A DNA stretch of 64,000 bases from Halobacterium wangiae (GCF_021249345.1 NZ_CP089588.1:496001-560000), one strand, 5' to 3'; shown: positions 31,754 to 41,061, counted from the stretch's first letter. Made by a program: numbers and translations. The notes: generated from the letters alone by a model not told the origin.

Positions 31754-32460
31754 GGCTCCTCGGGGGCCTGCCGACGCTCGCCGTCGCGGCCCGCCGATGG
31801 TGTAGGGGCGACGTAGGAGAGTCGCGGCTTCGCGTCCTCGGGGAGCACGTCGTGGTCCGCTAGAAGCGCTCGAACGCCGTCGGGGCCACCGAAATCCCCC
31901 CTGTACCAGAGGAACACGCGAGGGACGCGCGCGACGTCCGAGCCGTCGTCGTACACGACGGTGGCGTCGAGGTACCGCGCAGTCACGTCCGCCAGGTCCT
32001 CGTCCACGTTCGCCGCTCTGAAGCTCGGAACCAGTCGCGGTGCCCGCCGGGCCGCCAGCACGGCGAAGTGGATTCGCGGGTCGAGGTCGTCGAGTCGGTG
32101 GCGGCGCGCGAACTGCCCCGGGAGCGGATCGGGGAGGTAGCCGAAGCCGTACTTCCAGCGGCCGGCCCGCAACAGCTTGTGAGCGACGTGGTCCGCGTCG
32201 AGTCGCGTGCCGGCGACGAGACAGGAGTCTCTCGGCGCTCTGTCGCGGGACCGCTCGGCGAGCGCACCGTGGACGTTCAACCAGAACGCTTTCGCCGCGG
32301 GCGCGTCCTCCCTCAGCCGGTCGAGGACGCGCTCCTCGAGGGCCGCCAGCGAGTCGAACAGTCTTGCGGCGTCGCTACTGTTGTGGACGGCGTGGCGCAG
32401 CCGACGCGACGCCGCTGTCAGGTCCCGGGCTGCCGTGGTGTCTGCGTTCGGCGCGAACAT
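31747..32460 (-). CDS. DUF547 domain protein
   Basis: The 237-residue protein contains the DUF547 core: AKAFWLNVHGALAE near residue 57 (family form FWxNxYNAL), then DLDPRIHFAVLAARRAPRLVPSF and DEDLADVTARYLDATVVY, and FLWYRGDFGG. DUF547 resembles papain-like/transglutaminase folds, but activity is unknown. No signal peptide is visible. The promoter contains a 17-base palindrome over the TATA-like sequence (32487-32503), so it may be regulated. Its 3' end overlaps that of the tRNA-binding gene. Confidence 0.78.
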   Translation of the reverse strand: MFAPNADTTAARDLTAASRRLRHAVHNSSDAARLFDSLAALEERVLDRLREDAPAAKAFWLNVHGALAERSRDRAPRDSCLVAGTRLDADHVAHKLLRAGRWKYGFGYLPDPLPGQFARRHRLDDLDPRIHFAVLAARRAPRLVPSFRAANVDEDLADVTARYLDATVVYDDGSDVARVPRVFLWYRGDFGGPDGVRALLADHDVLPEDAKPRLSYVAPTPSAGRDGERRQAPEEPQ

Positions 32461-32486
32461 CTGGGGGATTCACACGGCTGTGTTCC

Positions 32487-32503
32487 GTGGTATTCTGTAC
32501 CAC
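32487..32503. promoter_or_regulatory. palindromic operator-like site before the DUF547 gene
   Basis: GTGGTA-TTCTG-TACCAC is a perfect six-base inverted repeat with a five-base spacer, 27-43 bases upstream of the start at 32460. On the minus strand it contains the TATA-like GAATACC. A repressor bound here would block initiation. Confidence 0.45.
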
Positions 32504-32676
32504 AAAATCCGGCACACAACTACATACGTCTGACGGCGACCCGGAGAACCGCCGGCGTTCCAGATCGCCAGAACAGCCCGGCTACGACTACATCACGGGC
32601 AGTTCGGCGGTCGCAGTCCGGGAACACGGGTCGCAGGGCCCGGGTCGACCGTGGAGGCGTCCCCGACGCAGTCGCC

Positions 32677-35600
32677 TCAGAATCCGTCGAGCCAGGCCCG
32701 CCGGATTCGGTCGAACTCCTCGGGCGTGACGTCGTCGCGTTCGACTGCGATCTCCACGTCCTCGTCCGTGACCGTCCCACGTTCGAGAACGCGCTGGAAG
32801 ACGTCGGCGACGACGGTGACGGTGTCGTCGCCGACGACCGCTCGCTGCCCGGTGGCGTCTTCGACGACGCCGTCGAACGCGAACGTGTCGCCGTCGCTGT
32901 GCTCCTGGGGGAGTTCGACCGTGTAAGAGACGGTCGGTGTGGACGACGACCGCTCGACGTCCCAGAACACGGACACGGCACCGTCGTCACGGGTCACTGC
33001 GACCGGTTCCGGGGCGACGTCGAGCGCCTCGACTTCGCCGGGGACGCGCTCGTCGAGGGACACGCGACCGTCGACGCCGTGCAGCGAGACCGACACCGGA
33101 ACGGACTGGTCGGGCAGCGCGTACCGGCGCTCTATCGTCCGCGTCACGCCGCCGACGGCGGGCGTGGGTTCGTCGCCGGGGTCCGCGTCCGGTGCGCGAC
33201 CGGAGAGTCGAGCCCACACCGCCAGCAGACTCGGCAGGACGAACACGCTGGCGAGGAAGGCGAACACGATGGTGAGCGCGGTGATGAGACCGAACGACTG
33301 GAGGAACGGCAGTATCGCGACCAGCAGCACGGCGAACCCAATGGCGGTCGTGGCCGCACTCGACAGCAGTGCCCCGCCGGTTCCGACGACGGTCTCCTCG
33401 AGCGCGGTCGCTACCGAGTCCGCGTCCGCCAGTTCCTGGTTGAACCGCTCGCTCACGTGGAGGCTGTAGTCCACGCCGAGGCCTATCGTCAGGCCCGTGA
33501 TCATCCCGGTGACGATGTTGAACGGGATCTCCAGCAGCGCCATCGTCCCGAGCACCCAGGTCAGCGTGAACGCGACCGGGACGATAGTGACGACCCCGAG
33601 CGAGGCGCTCCGCTCGGTGAAGCGATAGGCCACAGCGAGCACGACGAGCACCGACAGGAGTGCGACGACCAGGCTCGTGACCGCCGTCTCGGCCAGCTGG
33701 TCGGCGGTGATCTGGTTGACGACGACGTCTCCGGTCGCTATCGCGGTGACGCCGTCACCGTCGACGTCGTCGGCGATCCAGGCCATCTGCTCGCGGACCG
33801 CCTCGCCCTCGACGTCGCCGTCGACGGTCACGACCATCCGGAGCGCCTCGTACGAACCGTCGTCGCTGTGGAGGACGTTCCCCGCGTCCTCGGGTGCGAC
33901 CCGATAGAGTTCGTCGTAGACGGCGGACACGTTCTGGTCGGGGACGCCGTCGTCGTCGGTGTCGGCGGCCGCGAGCGTCGCGGCGAACGACTCGTTCCGG
34001 TCCGCGACGCGGTCCATCACCGTGATGGGGTCGGTGACCGCGGCTTCGCCGTCGGCGTACGTCTCCGTGGCGTCCACGCTGCTGGCGTTCGCCCGGGCCG
34101 AGTCGAGGCGGTCCAGCGTCGCCGGGTCGGTGACGTCGCCGCGGACGAGGATCGTCGCCGTCGTGTCGTGTCTCACGAAGTCCGCGTTCAGCGTGTCGAT
34201 GGCCGTCTCGGCCGTGTACGTGCCCGGTGCTATCGGTTCGGGCAGGTCCTTGAGCCAGTCGGCGGGGTCCTCCGCGAGGAAGTCGGCCTGCTCGAAACTG
34301 GCGTCGATCCCCGTCGCCCCGTACGCGCCGGCGCCGCTGACGACGACTGCAACGACGATGACGACGTACGGCGCGGTCGTGGCGAGTTTCGCGCCGACGC
34401 CGAGGAACCGGTTGACCGACCCGCGACCGCTCCCGACGGCCGGTTTCACGCGGTCGACGCCCCGGGACTCCAGGTACGTGTCGAGTTCGACCTTCAGGGC
34501 GGGGAGGAGGACGCCGAAGACGAGCAGGGTGGCGACGATGCCGATAGCGCTGACGACGCCGAGCTGTCGGAAGACCGACAGCGGACTCGTGAGGTTGGAG
34601 AGGAAGCCGATGACGGTCGTCGTGGTGACGTAGACGAGCGCCACGCCGACGCTCCCGAGCGCGACGGCCATGGCGCGACTCGGCGAGACGTCGCTGGACT
34701 CGCGGGCTTCCCGCGAGCGCATGACGACGTGCAGTCCGTAGTCGATCGACAGCCCGATGAGCAGGACGAGGACGACGATGAACGGCTGGCTGAACGCGAT
34801 GTCGAACCAGCCCATCGCCCCGAACGTCCACACGAGCACGAGGACGACCCCGAGCAGTCCGAGCAGGACGTCGAGGAGGTCCCTGTAGACGACAACAAGG
34901 ACGAGGAGGACGAACGCGATAGCGAGCGGGCCGACCAGCAGGACGCTGTCGACCATCGAGTCCGTGATCTCCGTGGAGACGACGCCGTCCCCGTAGATGA
35001 GGACGGACATCGAGCCGTCGGCCGGGGCGAGGTCCGCCATGGCCGCCTGCGCGTCCTCGATCTCGGCGGGGGCGTCGCCGGGCGCGAACGACCCGCCGGA
35101 GGACTCCTGGGTGACCACCAGCAGGGTCGCGTTCACCGACGACGAGCCCGGCTCGTAGTAGTCCGGCATGAACGCTAACGCCCGCGACGACTGGCGCGTG
35201 TCGCCAGCGAGCACCTCGGAGGTCAGCGACTCGACCTCGGAGTCGTTCAGCGACCGCAGTGCGTCCACCTGCTCGTCGAGGGAGGGGTCGAGTTCCTGGA
35301 GTGCTCGTCGGTCCTCGGACAGGGCCGCGTACTCCTCGGCGAGGATGCGTCGCGTGACGTTCCCCTCCGCGTCCGTCCCGTTCTGTCCGCCGGTGCTCGC
35401 GTTCGCGTCGGCCGACCGTCGCTCCTCGACGCTCCGCACGAACAGCGCGTAGTCGGCGTCCGTGAGGGTCACGGACGTGTTCTCGTCCACGGCGTCGAAC
35501 GCCGGTCGCACGCTCGCGTTCGGGGAGTCAGCGAGCGACGTGAGCGCGTCGTCCAGTGCCGCACTCGTCTGGTCGAGTGCCACCTGGCGGGTTCGAAGCT

Positions 35601-35988
35601 CCCCTGCCCGTTCTTCGCGGACCGCCGTGGTAGCGACGAGGTTCGCGGCGCTCCGCGTCGAGTCGTTCTCGACGAGCGTGTCCGCGACCGTCTCGTCCTC
35701 GCGTAACGCTTGCTCGTACTCGAGTGTCGCGACGAGCGTCTCCCGGTCGAGCACGTCGTCGTCCCTGACGACGACCTGTGCAGTGGTTCTGTCTCCCTCC
35801 CCCCTGGAGAAGTTCGCGTCCGCGTAGTCGAGCGCGTCGGCCTCCTCGGCGTCCGTCTGGAACTGGTCGAGGGACGTCGACCGCTCGACCATCGGGATGC
35901 CGGCGGCGACGACGGCAGACGCGACGAGCATGACCGCGACGACGACGCGAGCATTCTCCGTGATCGCCCCGGGAACGTCCGGTATCAT
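32677..35988 (-). CDS. MMPL/RND superfamily exporter (HpnN-like) with C-terminal beta-rich extension
   Basis: The 1103-residue protein has the RND layout: one N-terminal helix (ARVVVAVMLVASAVVAAGI), a large external domain of about 250 residues, a block of five to six helices (VLLVGPLAIAFVLLVLVVVY; FIVVLVLLIGLSIDYGLHVV), a second external domain, and a second block with FNIVTGMITGLTIGLGVDYSLH. The two GxSIDYGLH / GLGVDYSLH motifs mark the MMPL-type proton relay. About 170 residues follow the last helix, rich in beta-strands (DQSVPVSVSLHGVDGRVSL), unlike most MMPL proteins, and the end TPEEFDRIRRAWLDGF is helical. The substrate is unknown; lipids or hydrophobic compounds are typical. Confidence 0.9.
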   Translation of the reverse strand: MIPDVPGAITENARVVVAVMLVASAVVAAGIPMVERSTSLDQFQTDAEEADALDYADANFSRGEGDRTTAQVVVRDDDVLDRETLVATLEYEQALREDETVADTLVENDSTRSAANLVATTAVREERAGELRTRQVALDQTSAALDDALTSLADSPNASVRPAFDAVDENTSVTLTDADYALFVRSVEERRSADANASTGGQNGTDAEGNVTRRILAEEYAALSEDRRALQELDPSLDEQVDALRSLNDSEVESLTSEVLAGDTRQSSRALAFMPDYYEPGSSSVNATLLVVTQESSGGSFAPGDAPAEIEDAQAAMADLAPADGSMSVLIYGDGVVSTEITDSMVDSVLLVGPLAIAFVLLVLVVVYRDLLDVLLGLLGVVLVLVWTFGAMGWFDIAFSQPFIVVLVLLIGLSIDYGLHVVMRSREARESSDVSPSRAMAVALGSVGVALVYVTTTTVIGFLSNLTSPLSVFRQLGVVSAIGIVATLLVFGVLLPALKVELDTYLESRGVDRVKPAVGSGRGSVNRFLGVGAKLATTAPYVVIVVAVVVSGAGAYGATGIDASFEQADFLAEDPADWLKDLPEPIAPGTYTAETAIDTLNADFVRHDTTATILVRGDVTDPATLDRLDSARANASSVDATETYADGEAAVTDPITVMDRVADRNESFAATLAAADTDDDGVPDQNVSAVYDELYRVAPEDAGNVLHSDDGSYEALRMVVTVDGDVEGEAVREQMAWIADDVDGDGVTAIATGDVVVNQITADQLAETAVTSLVVALLSVLVVLAVAYRFTERSASLGVVTIVPVAFTLTWVLGTMALLEIPFNIVTGMITGLTIGLGVDYSLHVSERFNQELADADSVATALEETVVGTGGALLSSAATTAIGFAVLLVAILPFLQSFGLITALTIVFAFLASVFVLPSLLAVWARLSGRAPDADPGDEPTPAVGGVTRTIERRYALPDQSVPVSVSLHGVDGRVSLDERVPGEVEALDVAPEPVAVTRDDGAVSVFWDVERSSSTPTVSYTVELPQEHSDGDTFAFDGVVEDATGQRAVVGDDTVTVVADVFQRVLERGTVTDEDVEIAVERDDVTPEEFDRIRRAWLDGF

Positions 35989-36258
35989 CGGTGGTCCGCC
36001 CTGGAGGTGGTCGTCTCGGCGGGGGCGGGTGGCCCAGTGACGGCTGCGTCGGCCACAGTGCGGAGACGCGCAACGTCACTGTCCGAACCCCGACGTGTCC
36101 GACGTAACGGCCCCGAGTCGTCGTGTGCGACTGTTTTCGGCATCACGTCGAGGTACGAATCTAGGCTGGTTAGTCGCTGGTGCGAGCATTCGAGGCAGTC
36201 ACTAACATGTTCGCAACGCACGTTATTCAGAGCGACCGGATAGGACGAGGTACCGACC
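35989..36258. promoter_or_regulatory. divergent promoter region between the MMPL exporter and the HTH-10 regulator
   Basis: This 270-base gap separates two divergent genes. It contains GTTAGT (36169-36174) and ACTAAC (36201-36206) as a spaced inverted repeat and AGTCG/CGACT around 36116-36132, possible regulator sites. GTTATTCAG near 36223 is TATA-like for the regulator gene. The neighbouring regulator could control the exporter; this is inferred from the arrangement. Confidence 0.35.
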
Positions 36259-36912
36259 GTGCCCCACGCGAAACTCACCATCGACGTCCCGGAGCACACC
36301 TGGATCGGCGAGATATCGTCGGACCACCCCGAACTGCTGTTCGAGGTCGTCACGAGCATCCCCGGGGAGGACAGTGGCATCGGGCTCGTCCGCCTGACCG
36401 CCACCAACCCGCTGCCGGTCATCACCGACATCCAGACCCGCGACGACGTCGACGCGCTCGAACTGCTGTGGAAACACGAGGACGAAGCACTCCTGCAGAT
36501 CCAGTCGTCGAACCCGCTGCTGCTCCTCCCCGTCTGGCGGGCCGGCGTCCCACTCACGACTCCGTTCGACATCCAGGGTGGAGAGGCCACCTGGAAACTG
36601 ACGACGTCGACCAGCCGCCTATCCAGTCTGCGGGAGCACCTCGAGGACCTCGGCATCGGCTTCTCCATCGAGTACGTTCGCGAGATCGACGCCAGTCAGG
36701 CCGACCAACTGTTGACCGACCGGCAGCAGGAGGTGTTACGGACCGCTGCCCGCGAGGGCTACTATCGCTCGCCACGTGACGCGACACTCGGCGACGTCGC
36801 CGATACCCTCGACGTCGCGAACGCCACGTGCAGCGACGTGCTCCACCGCGCCGAGGGGCACATCGTCCACTGGTTCGTCGAGGAACACATGGACGGGCAG
36901 CGCAGAGAGTAG
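36259..36912 (+). CDS. bacterio-opsin-activator type HTH-10 transcriptional regulator
   Basis: The 217-residue protein (GTG start) has an N-terminal sensor-like beta region (AKLTIDVPEHTWIGEISSDHP) and a C-terminal HTH-10 domain: LTDRQQEVLRTAAREGYYRSPRDATLGDVADTLDVANATCSDVLHRAEGHIV. LTxRQxExLxxAxxxGYYxxPR is the unmistakable signature of Bat-like regulators in haloarchaea. No GAF or PAS domain is present, as in the short family members. It is divergent from the MMPL exporter gene, its possible target. Confidence 0.92.
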   Translation: MPHAKLTIDVPEHTWIGEISSDHPELLFEVVTSIPGEDSGIGLVRLTATNPLPVITDIQTRDDVDALELLWKHEDEALLQIQSSNPLLLLPVWRAGVPLTTPFDIQGGEATWKLTTSTSRLSSLREHLEDLGIGFSIEYVREIDASQADQLLTDRQQEVLRTAAREGYYRSPRDATLGDVADTLDVANATCSDVLHRAEGHIVHWFVEEHMDGQRRE

Positions 36913-37169
36913 TCGCCAACTTGGACGAACAGCCACCGAACCGACCCCTGGACTACGGCGTGGTGTCGTTCGACGGTGATTAGCGACCCTGAGCCGGCGC
37001 CTTCTGCGGGTTTCCACGCTATTACCGTCGGTAACGCCGTCCGCCTGCGCTCCGCTCGGGCCACGACCCAGTATTTTGTATCGTGGAATGTGGTTTAACA
37101 CGTAAATACCCCCCGTCGGTAGCCCCCAAAACCAGTACGTTGAATTGCCTCCCACGTCGAGTCCCGTGT

Positions 37170-37340
37170 ATGACTCGTGAACTCGAACACGACTGCCCCC
37201 AATGCGGAACGGAGCAGACGTTCTACCGAGCTGCCGCGACGAACCTCCACCTCGGACTGAAGACGAAGTGGTACTGTCCCGAGTGCAGCTACGGGTTCGT
37301 CCGCATCGACGGCGACATCGACTCCTCGGTCCCGGCCTAA
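37170..37340 (+). CDS. small zinc-ribbon protein (56 aa)
   Basis: The 56-residue protein MTRELEHDCPQCGTEQTF has two CPxC knuckles, CPQCGT near residue 9 and CPECSYG near residue 39, separated by a hydrophobic/aromatic strand region (NLHLGLKTKWYC). This makes a single zinc ribbon. The start at 37170 was preferred to the upstream in-frame codon at 37083 because the sequence TTGAATT is centred 27 bases before it, as for a leaderless mRNA, and the extra N-terminus has no conserved look. Function unknown; similar proteins are frequent in haloarchaea. Confidence 0.75.
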   Translation: MTRELEHDCPQCGTEQTFYRAAATNLHLGLKTKWYCPECSYGFVRIDGDIDSSVPA

Positions 37341-38111
37341 GTTTTCGCCACGCGAACAATCCCCCGACTGTCGAACCCCATCCTCCGGGCCCGAACCCCC
37401 GGGGTCGCGTCGACGAGAGCGCATCCTTTGGACCCGTCGCTCGCTGTCACTCCCGACTAACGCGATTCGTGTCCCCGGAGAGGCAACGAAATATCGTTCC
37501 GTCGAGTTAGCGCGCGACGACCAGGTCAAGGAGCCGTCCGGCCTCACGCCGTCTCGAATCTGCCGCGCGATGAGCGCGAGATCGCGCGTGGTATCCGGGC
37601 GGCGAGAAAGGAGCGATCTCCCCTAGTTATGCAACACCGATTTTCTCCATACGCAACGCCGATTCTCCCGTGGCATCTGCTTCCGCGGGGCGCCCTGCGC
37701 AGTAGCCCGTCGACAGGCCCCGATACTACCAGCCCCCCACCAGTTCGCCCAGGGAACCCGTTCGAGAGCGGGGCCGACGCGAGCCACGCGATCGAAGAGC
37801 ACCCTCCACTGCCCGCCGAGGCTAATTTCGGCCCAATCTGTGCCACACTGGGCATTCTACACAGGTTCTCGACATTAACTAGCGTGCTGAGCGTGGCGAA
37901 TGAACCGCATTCTGCGATATAGAATCGGCGTTGCGCGTAGTCAGCCGTCTGTGAGAACGGGGTAGAACTCGGCGGCCGCTGTGGCGCGAGACTGGCGAGA
38001 ACAGCAGTTCGCGGGTGGGATACGGCGCTGGATCCGTGGGGCGGTGGCTGAGACGCTACGTGTAGCGTCGAATCGCCCGGTCGCGGGCAGGAAGAGCCGG
38101 GGTCCGTGGCG
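37341..38111. other. gene-poor region (771 bp) with a MITE-like insert
   Basis: No convincing coding frame is present. The frames at 37544-38233 (minus) and 37629-37922 (plus) lack the acidic composition and hydrophobic pattern of real haloarchaeal proteins. The segment 37652-37935 is bounded by inverted repeats. Composition is less GC-rich around 37840-37920 (TTAACTAGCGTGC, ATTCTACACAGG), which suggests foreign origin. Confidence 0.5.
37652..37935. mobile_element. MITE-like segment with 15-bp terminal inverted repeats
   Basis: CGCAACGCCGATTCT at 37652-37666 is exactly repeated in reverse complement at 37921-37935, enclosing 284 bases with no convincing gene. A third, slightly changed copy (GCAACACCGATTTTC at 37630-37644) lies directly outside the left end. 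Inverted ends without a transposase are the pattern of a MITE or a deleted IS element. No clear target duplication could be seen, so the exact ends are uncertain. Confidence 0.5.
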
Positions 38112-39533
38112 TTACTCGAGGTCGTGCCAGGACAGCCGGGGGTCGCGGGCTGCGCTCGTCTGGTCGATCCGCCGCGCAGTCGTGCGGGTCGGTGCGTCCT
38201 CCAGGACGTCGTCGTCCTCGCTCGCGACCGCATTGAACGCGTCCGCGAGGTCGTCGAGGTTCGACTTCGTCTCGACCTCCGTCGGCTCGGTCATCAGCGC
38301 CTCGTCGACGAGTTCCGGCCACTTCGTCGTCGGCGGGTGGACGCCGTAGTCGAGCATGCGCTTGGCGACGTCCGCGGCGTCCTGGTCACCGGCGCTGGCG
38401 ACGAACTCGTGGTGGAACGGGCCGAGCGGGATCTCGTAGTCGACCTGTTCGGCGAGGTAGTTCGCGTTCAGGACTGCCTTCGCGGAGGCGTCTGCGAGCC
38501 CCGCGTCGCCGAGACGGTCGATGTACGCGAACGCCTTGATGAGCACGAGCCAGTTCCCCTCGAAGCCGTGGACCTTCCCGACGCTCTGTTCGGGGGTGTA
38601 CAGTTCGTAGTTGCCGCCGCCTCGCTGGCGGACGTGCGGGTCGGGGAGGAACTCCGCGAGGTCCTCGGTCACACCGACTGGGCCGGCGCCCGGGCCGCCG
38701 CCGCCGTGGGGCGTCGCGAACGTCTTGTGGACGTTGAAGTGCATGATGTCGAAGCCCATGTCGCCGGGGCGCGCGCGGCCGAGCAGCGCGTTGAGGTTCG
38801 CGCCGTCGTAGTACAGCAGGCCGCCAGCGTCGTGGACAAGTTCCGCGACCGCCTCGATGTTGCGCTCGAAGAGGCCGAGCGTGTTCGGGTTGGTGAGCAT
38901 CAGCGCGGCGGTGTTCTCGCCGAGCGCGGCTTCGAGCGCGTCGAGGTCGACGCGGCCGTCGTCGCCGGAGGGGATCTCGACGACGTCGTAGCCGCCGAGT
39001 GCGGCGGACGCGAAGTTGGTGCCGTGGGCGGCGTCCGGGACGACAACCTCGTTGCGGTGGCCCTCGCCGTTGGCCTCGTGGTAGGCCTCCGCGAGCAGGA
39101 TGCCGGCGAACTCGCCGGCGGCGCCCGCGGGCGGCTGGAGCGTGACGGCGTCCATGCCGCCGATGCGCCCGAGGTAGTCCTGGAGGTCGTACATCAGTTC
39201 CAGGGTGCCCTGCGTCGAGCGCTCCGAGCGGTCCGGGTGGACGCTCGCCGCGGGGAGGGCGGCGACGTCCTCGGTGAACCGCGGGTTGTACTTCATCGTG
39301 CAGGAACCAAGCGGGTACGGCCCGGAGTCGACGCCGTAGTTCTGCTGGCTGAGCCTGACGTAGTGGCGCGCGAGTTCGGGTTCTTCGAGGCTCGGGAGCG
39401 TGAGTTCGTCCCGCGTGAGGTCGTCGGGGAGCGAGGAGTCGACGTCGACGCTGGTCTCGTCCTTCTCGGAAAGCAGCGACTCGTACTGGTCGCCGTCGGC
39501 GGGCGCGTAGCGCGCCTGGTCGTAGAACTCCAT
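38112..39533 (-). CDS. gcvPB: glycine dehydrogenase (decarboxylating) subunit 2 (P-protein beta)
   Basis: The 473-residue protein is the C-terminal half of the glycine cleavage P-protein. It has GPYPLGSCTMKYNP near residue 68, TLQPPAGAAGEFAG, ANLNALLG, the PLP lysine at residue 270 in HFNVHKTFATPHGGGGPG, and GVHPPTTKWPE at the end. With GcvPA it decarboxylates glycine and transfers aminomethyl to lipoyl-GcvH. The ATG at 39533 shares one base with the gcvPA stop (TGATG), so the subunits are coupled. Frames further upstream belong to gcvPA antisense and are not used. The C-terminal about 40 residues (DDDVLEDAPTRTTARRIDQ) are a haloarchaeal tail. Confidence 0.97.
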   Translation of the reverse strand: MEFYDQARYAPADGDQYESLLSEKDETSVDVDSSLPDDLTRDELTLPSLEEPELARHYVRLSQQNYGVDSGPYPLGSCTMKYNPRFTEDVAALPAASVHPDRSERSTQGTLELMYDLQDYLGRIGGMDAVTLQPPAGAAGEFAGILLAEAYHEANGEGHRNEVVVPDAAHGTNFASAALGGYDVVEIPSGDDGRVDLDALEAALGENTAALMLTNPNTLGLFERNIEAVAELVHDAGGLLYYDGANLNALLGRARPGDMGFDIMHFNVHKTFATPHGGGGPGAGPVGVTEDLAEFLPDPHVRQRGGGNYELYTPEQSVGKVHGFEGNWLVLIKAFAYIDRLGDAGLADASAKAVLNANYLAEQVDYEIPLGPFHHEFVASAGDQDAADVAKRMLDYGVHPPTTKWPELVDEALMTEPTEVETKSNLDDLADAFNAVASEDDDVLEDAPTRTTARRIDQTSAARDPRLSWHDLE

Positions 39534-40855
39534 CAGTTCGCCACCTCCGCGAAGGCCGCGACGAGCGCGTCCGTCGCGTGTTCGTTCGCGTCCGTCACGC
39601 AGATCTGGACCGTGTGGTCGTCGACCGCGTGCACCGCGAACCCCTCGGCCTCGAGGTCTTCGACGATGGCTGGAGCCGGCTGGTCGGTGCGAGCGAGGAA
39701 CTCGCGGAAGTGGTGGCGGTCGTGGACCGGCGCGATCACGCCATTCAGGTCGTCGAGGTCCGCGGCGAGGTCCCGGGGCAGTTCGACCATCTGTTCGGCG
39801 AGGTCGAGGAGGCCGTCGGCCCCCAGGGTGGCAGCGTGGATGGCCGCGCGGAGCGCGACCCACGCCTGGTTCGTGCAGATGTTCGACGTCGCGCGCTCCC
39901 GGCGGATGTGCTGCTCGCGGGTCTGGAGGGTGAGCGTGTACGCGCGGTTGCCGGCGTCGTCCTCGCTCGCGCCGACGAGTCGACCCGGCACCTGCCGGAG
40001 GTACTCCTCGCGGCAGGCGAACACGCCCAGCCCCATCCCGTAGCTCGTCGGGAGACCGAGCACGCTCGCGTCGCCGACGACGACGTCGGCACCCACGTCG
40101 ACGGGTCGCTGGAGCAGCGAGAGCGCGACCGGGTCCGAACCGAGGCAGAACACCGCGTCGTGGTCGTCGGCCAGGTCGCCGACGGCGTCGAGTTGTTCCT
40201 CGACGGCGCCCGTCGTGGTGGGGTTCTCGGCGTACACCATCACCACGTCGTCGTCCATCGTGTCGGCGAGTACGTCGACGTCGACGTTGCCACGCTCGGT
40301 GGCGTAGCGCTCAACGGTGACGTCGGACCCGCTCGTGTAGTTCTCTAGAACACTCACGTGGCCTTCGCGCACGTACGCTGGGACGAGCACGCGGTCACCC
40401 GACGAGGAGCGCACGCGTTTGGCGAGCAGCGCGGCCTCCGCGAGCGCCGTCGCCTCGTCGTACATCGAGCAGTTCGCCACGCCGAGGCCTGTCAGTTCGA
40501 CGAGCAGCGACTGGTACTCGAACAGTACCTGCAGGAACCCCTGCGTGACCTCCGGCTGGTACTGCGTGTAGGAGGTGATGAACTCCGAGCGCTGGGAGAG
40601 GTGGTCGACGAGCGACGGCACGTAGTGCTCGTAGTGCCCGCGCCCGAGGAACTCCGTCAGGTCGTCGTTCTTCGACAGCCGCCGGGTCGTCTCCCGGACG
40701 GCCGCCTGTTCGGACTTCGCGTCGATGCCGAACTCCCCGTCGAAGCGCACCGACTCGGGGATGTCGAAGAGGGCTTCCACGTCGTCGACGCCGACCGCGT
40801 CGAGCATCGCTGCGGTCTCCGACTCCGAGTGTGGCGCGTACGGACTCCCGCTCAT
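39533..40855 (-). CDS. gcvPA: glycine dehydrogenase (decarboxylating) subunit 1 (P-protein alpha)
   Basis: The 440-residue protein begins [33 protein letters not shown], the typical GcvPA start, followed by [38 protein letters not shown] and [11 protein letters not shown]. It is the N-terminal half of the P-protein and pairs with GcvPB. The start codon lies inside a four-base overlap with the stop of a 14-codon upstream frame (40852-40896), so translation may be coupled to that leader. In contrast to many haloarchaea, gcvPA does not follow gcvH directly: two signalling genes lie between. Confidence 0.96.
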   Translation of the reverse strand: MSGSPYAPHSESETAAMLDAVGVDDVEALFDIPESVRFDGEFGIDAKSEQAAVRETTRRLSKNDDLTEFLGRGHYEHYVPSLVDHLSQRSEFITSYTQYQPEVTQGFLQVLFEYQSLLVELTGLGVANCSMYDEATALAEAALLAKRVRSSSGDRVLVPAYVREGHVSVLENYTSGSDVTVERYATERGNVDVDVLADTMDDDVVMVYAENPTTTGAVEEQLDAVGDLADDHDAVFCLGSDPVALSLLQRPVDVGADVVVGDASVLGLPTSYGMGLGVFACREEYLRQVPGRLVGASEDDAGNRAYTLTLQTREQHIRRERATSNICTNQAWVALRAAIHAATLGADGLLDLAEQMVELPRDLAADLDDLNGVIAPVHDRHHFREFLARTDQPAPAIVEDLEAEGFAVHAVDDHTVQICVTDANEHATDALVAAFAEVAN

Positions 40856-40896
40856 GGTCGGCCTCCCGAGCGACGAGCGACTCCGGTTTCGGTCAT
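40852..40896 (-). CDS. 14-codon leader ORF overlapping the gcvPA start
   Basis: ATG at 40896-40894 opens a frame encoding [14 protein letters not shown] and ends with TGA at 40854-40852, four bases shared with the gcvPA ATG (ATGA). A TATA-like GTATCTTAG (40920-40928) is centred 28 bases before this ATG, so the leader would be the first thing translated on a leaderless transcript. Three of fourteen codons are glycine. It is too short for homology support; the call rests on promoter spacing and the stop/start overlap. Confidence 0.4.
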   Translation of the reverse strand: MTETGVARRSGGRP

Positions 40897-40919
40897 GGAC
40901 ACAATTTACGATGCGGACA

Positions 40920-40928
40920 CTAAGATAC
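40920..40928 (-). promoter_or_regulatory. TATA-like box of the gcvPAB unit
   Basis: GTATCTTAG on the minus strand is 28 bases (centre) from the ATG of the leader ORF and about 70 bases from the gcvPA ATG. A second AT-rich motif CGTAAATTG (40902-40910) is too near the leader but could serve a start within it. Confidence 0.45.
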
Positions 40929-41061
40929 TCCCGGTTTCCGGAACCACGAACCGGCGAATCTGAGCACCGACGTGCATTCGACGGTGCGTGCGAATCGTCA
41001 GGTAGACACGAACGAGCCACTACCCAGACACTACGCCGACCGCACGGGGGCGAGCGCCAGT

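Noticed and set aside
32068-35178. A 1036-codon plus-strand open frame opposite the MMPL exporter
   Set aside because: It is antisense to a clear membrane protein and its product is an Arg/Asp/His-rich low-complexity string without domains, the usual GC-rich shadow.
37629-37922. A 97-codon gene inside the MITE-like segment
   Set aside because: Proline/serine-rich product without acidic bias or pattern, starts within an inverted-repeat copy and overlaps a competing minus-strand frame.
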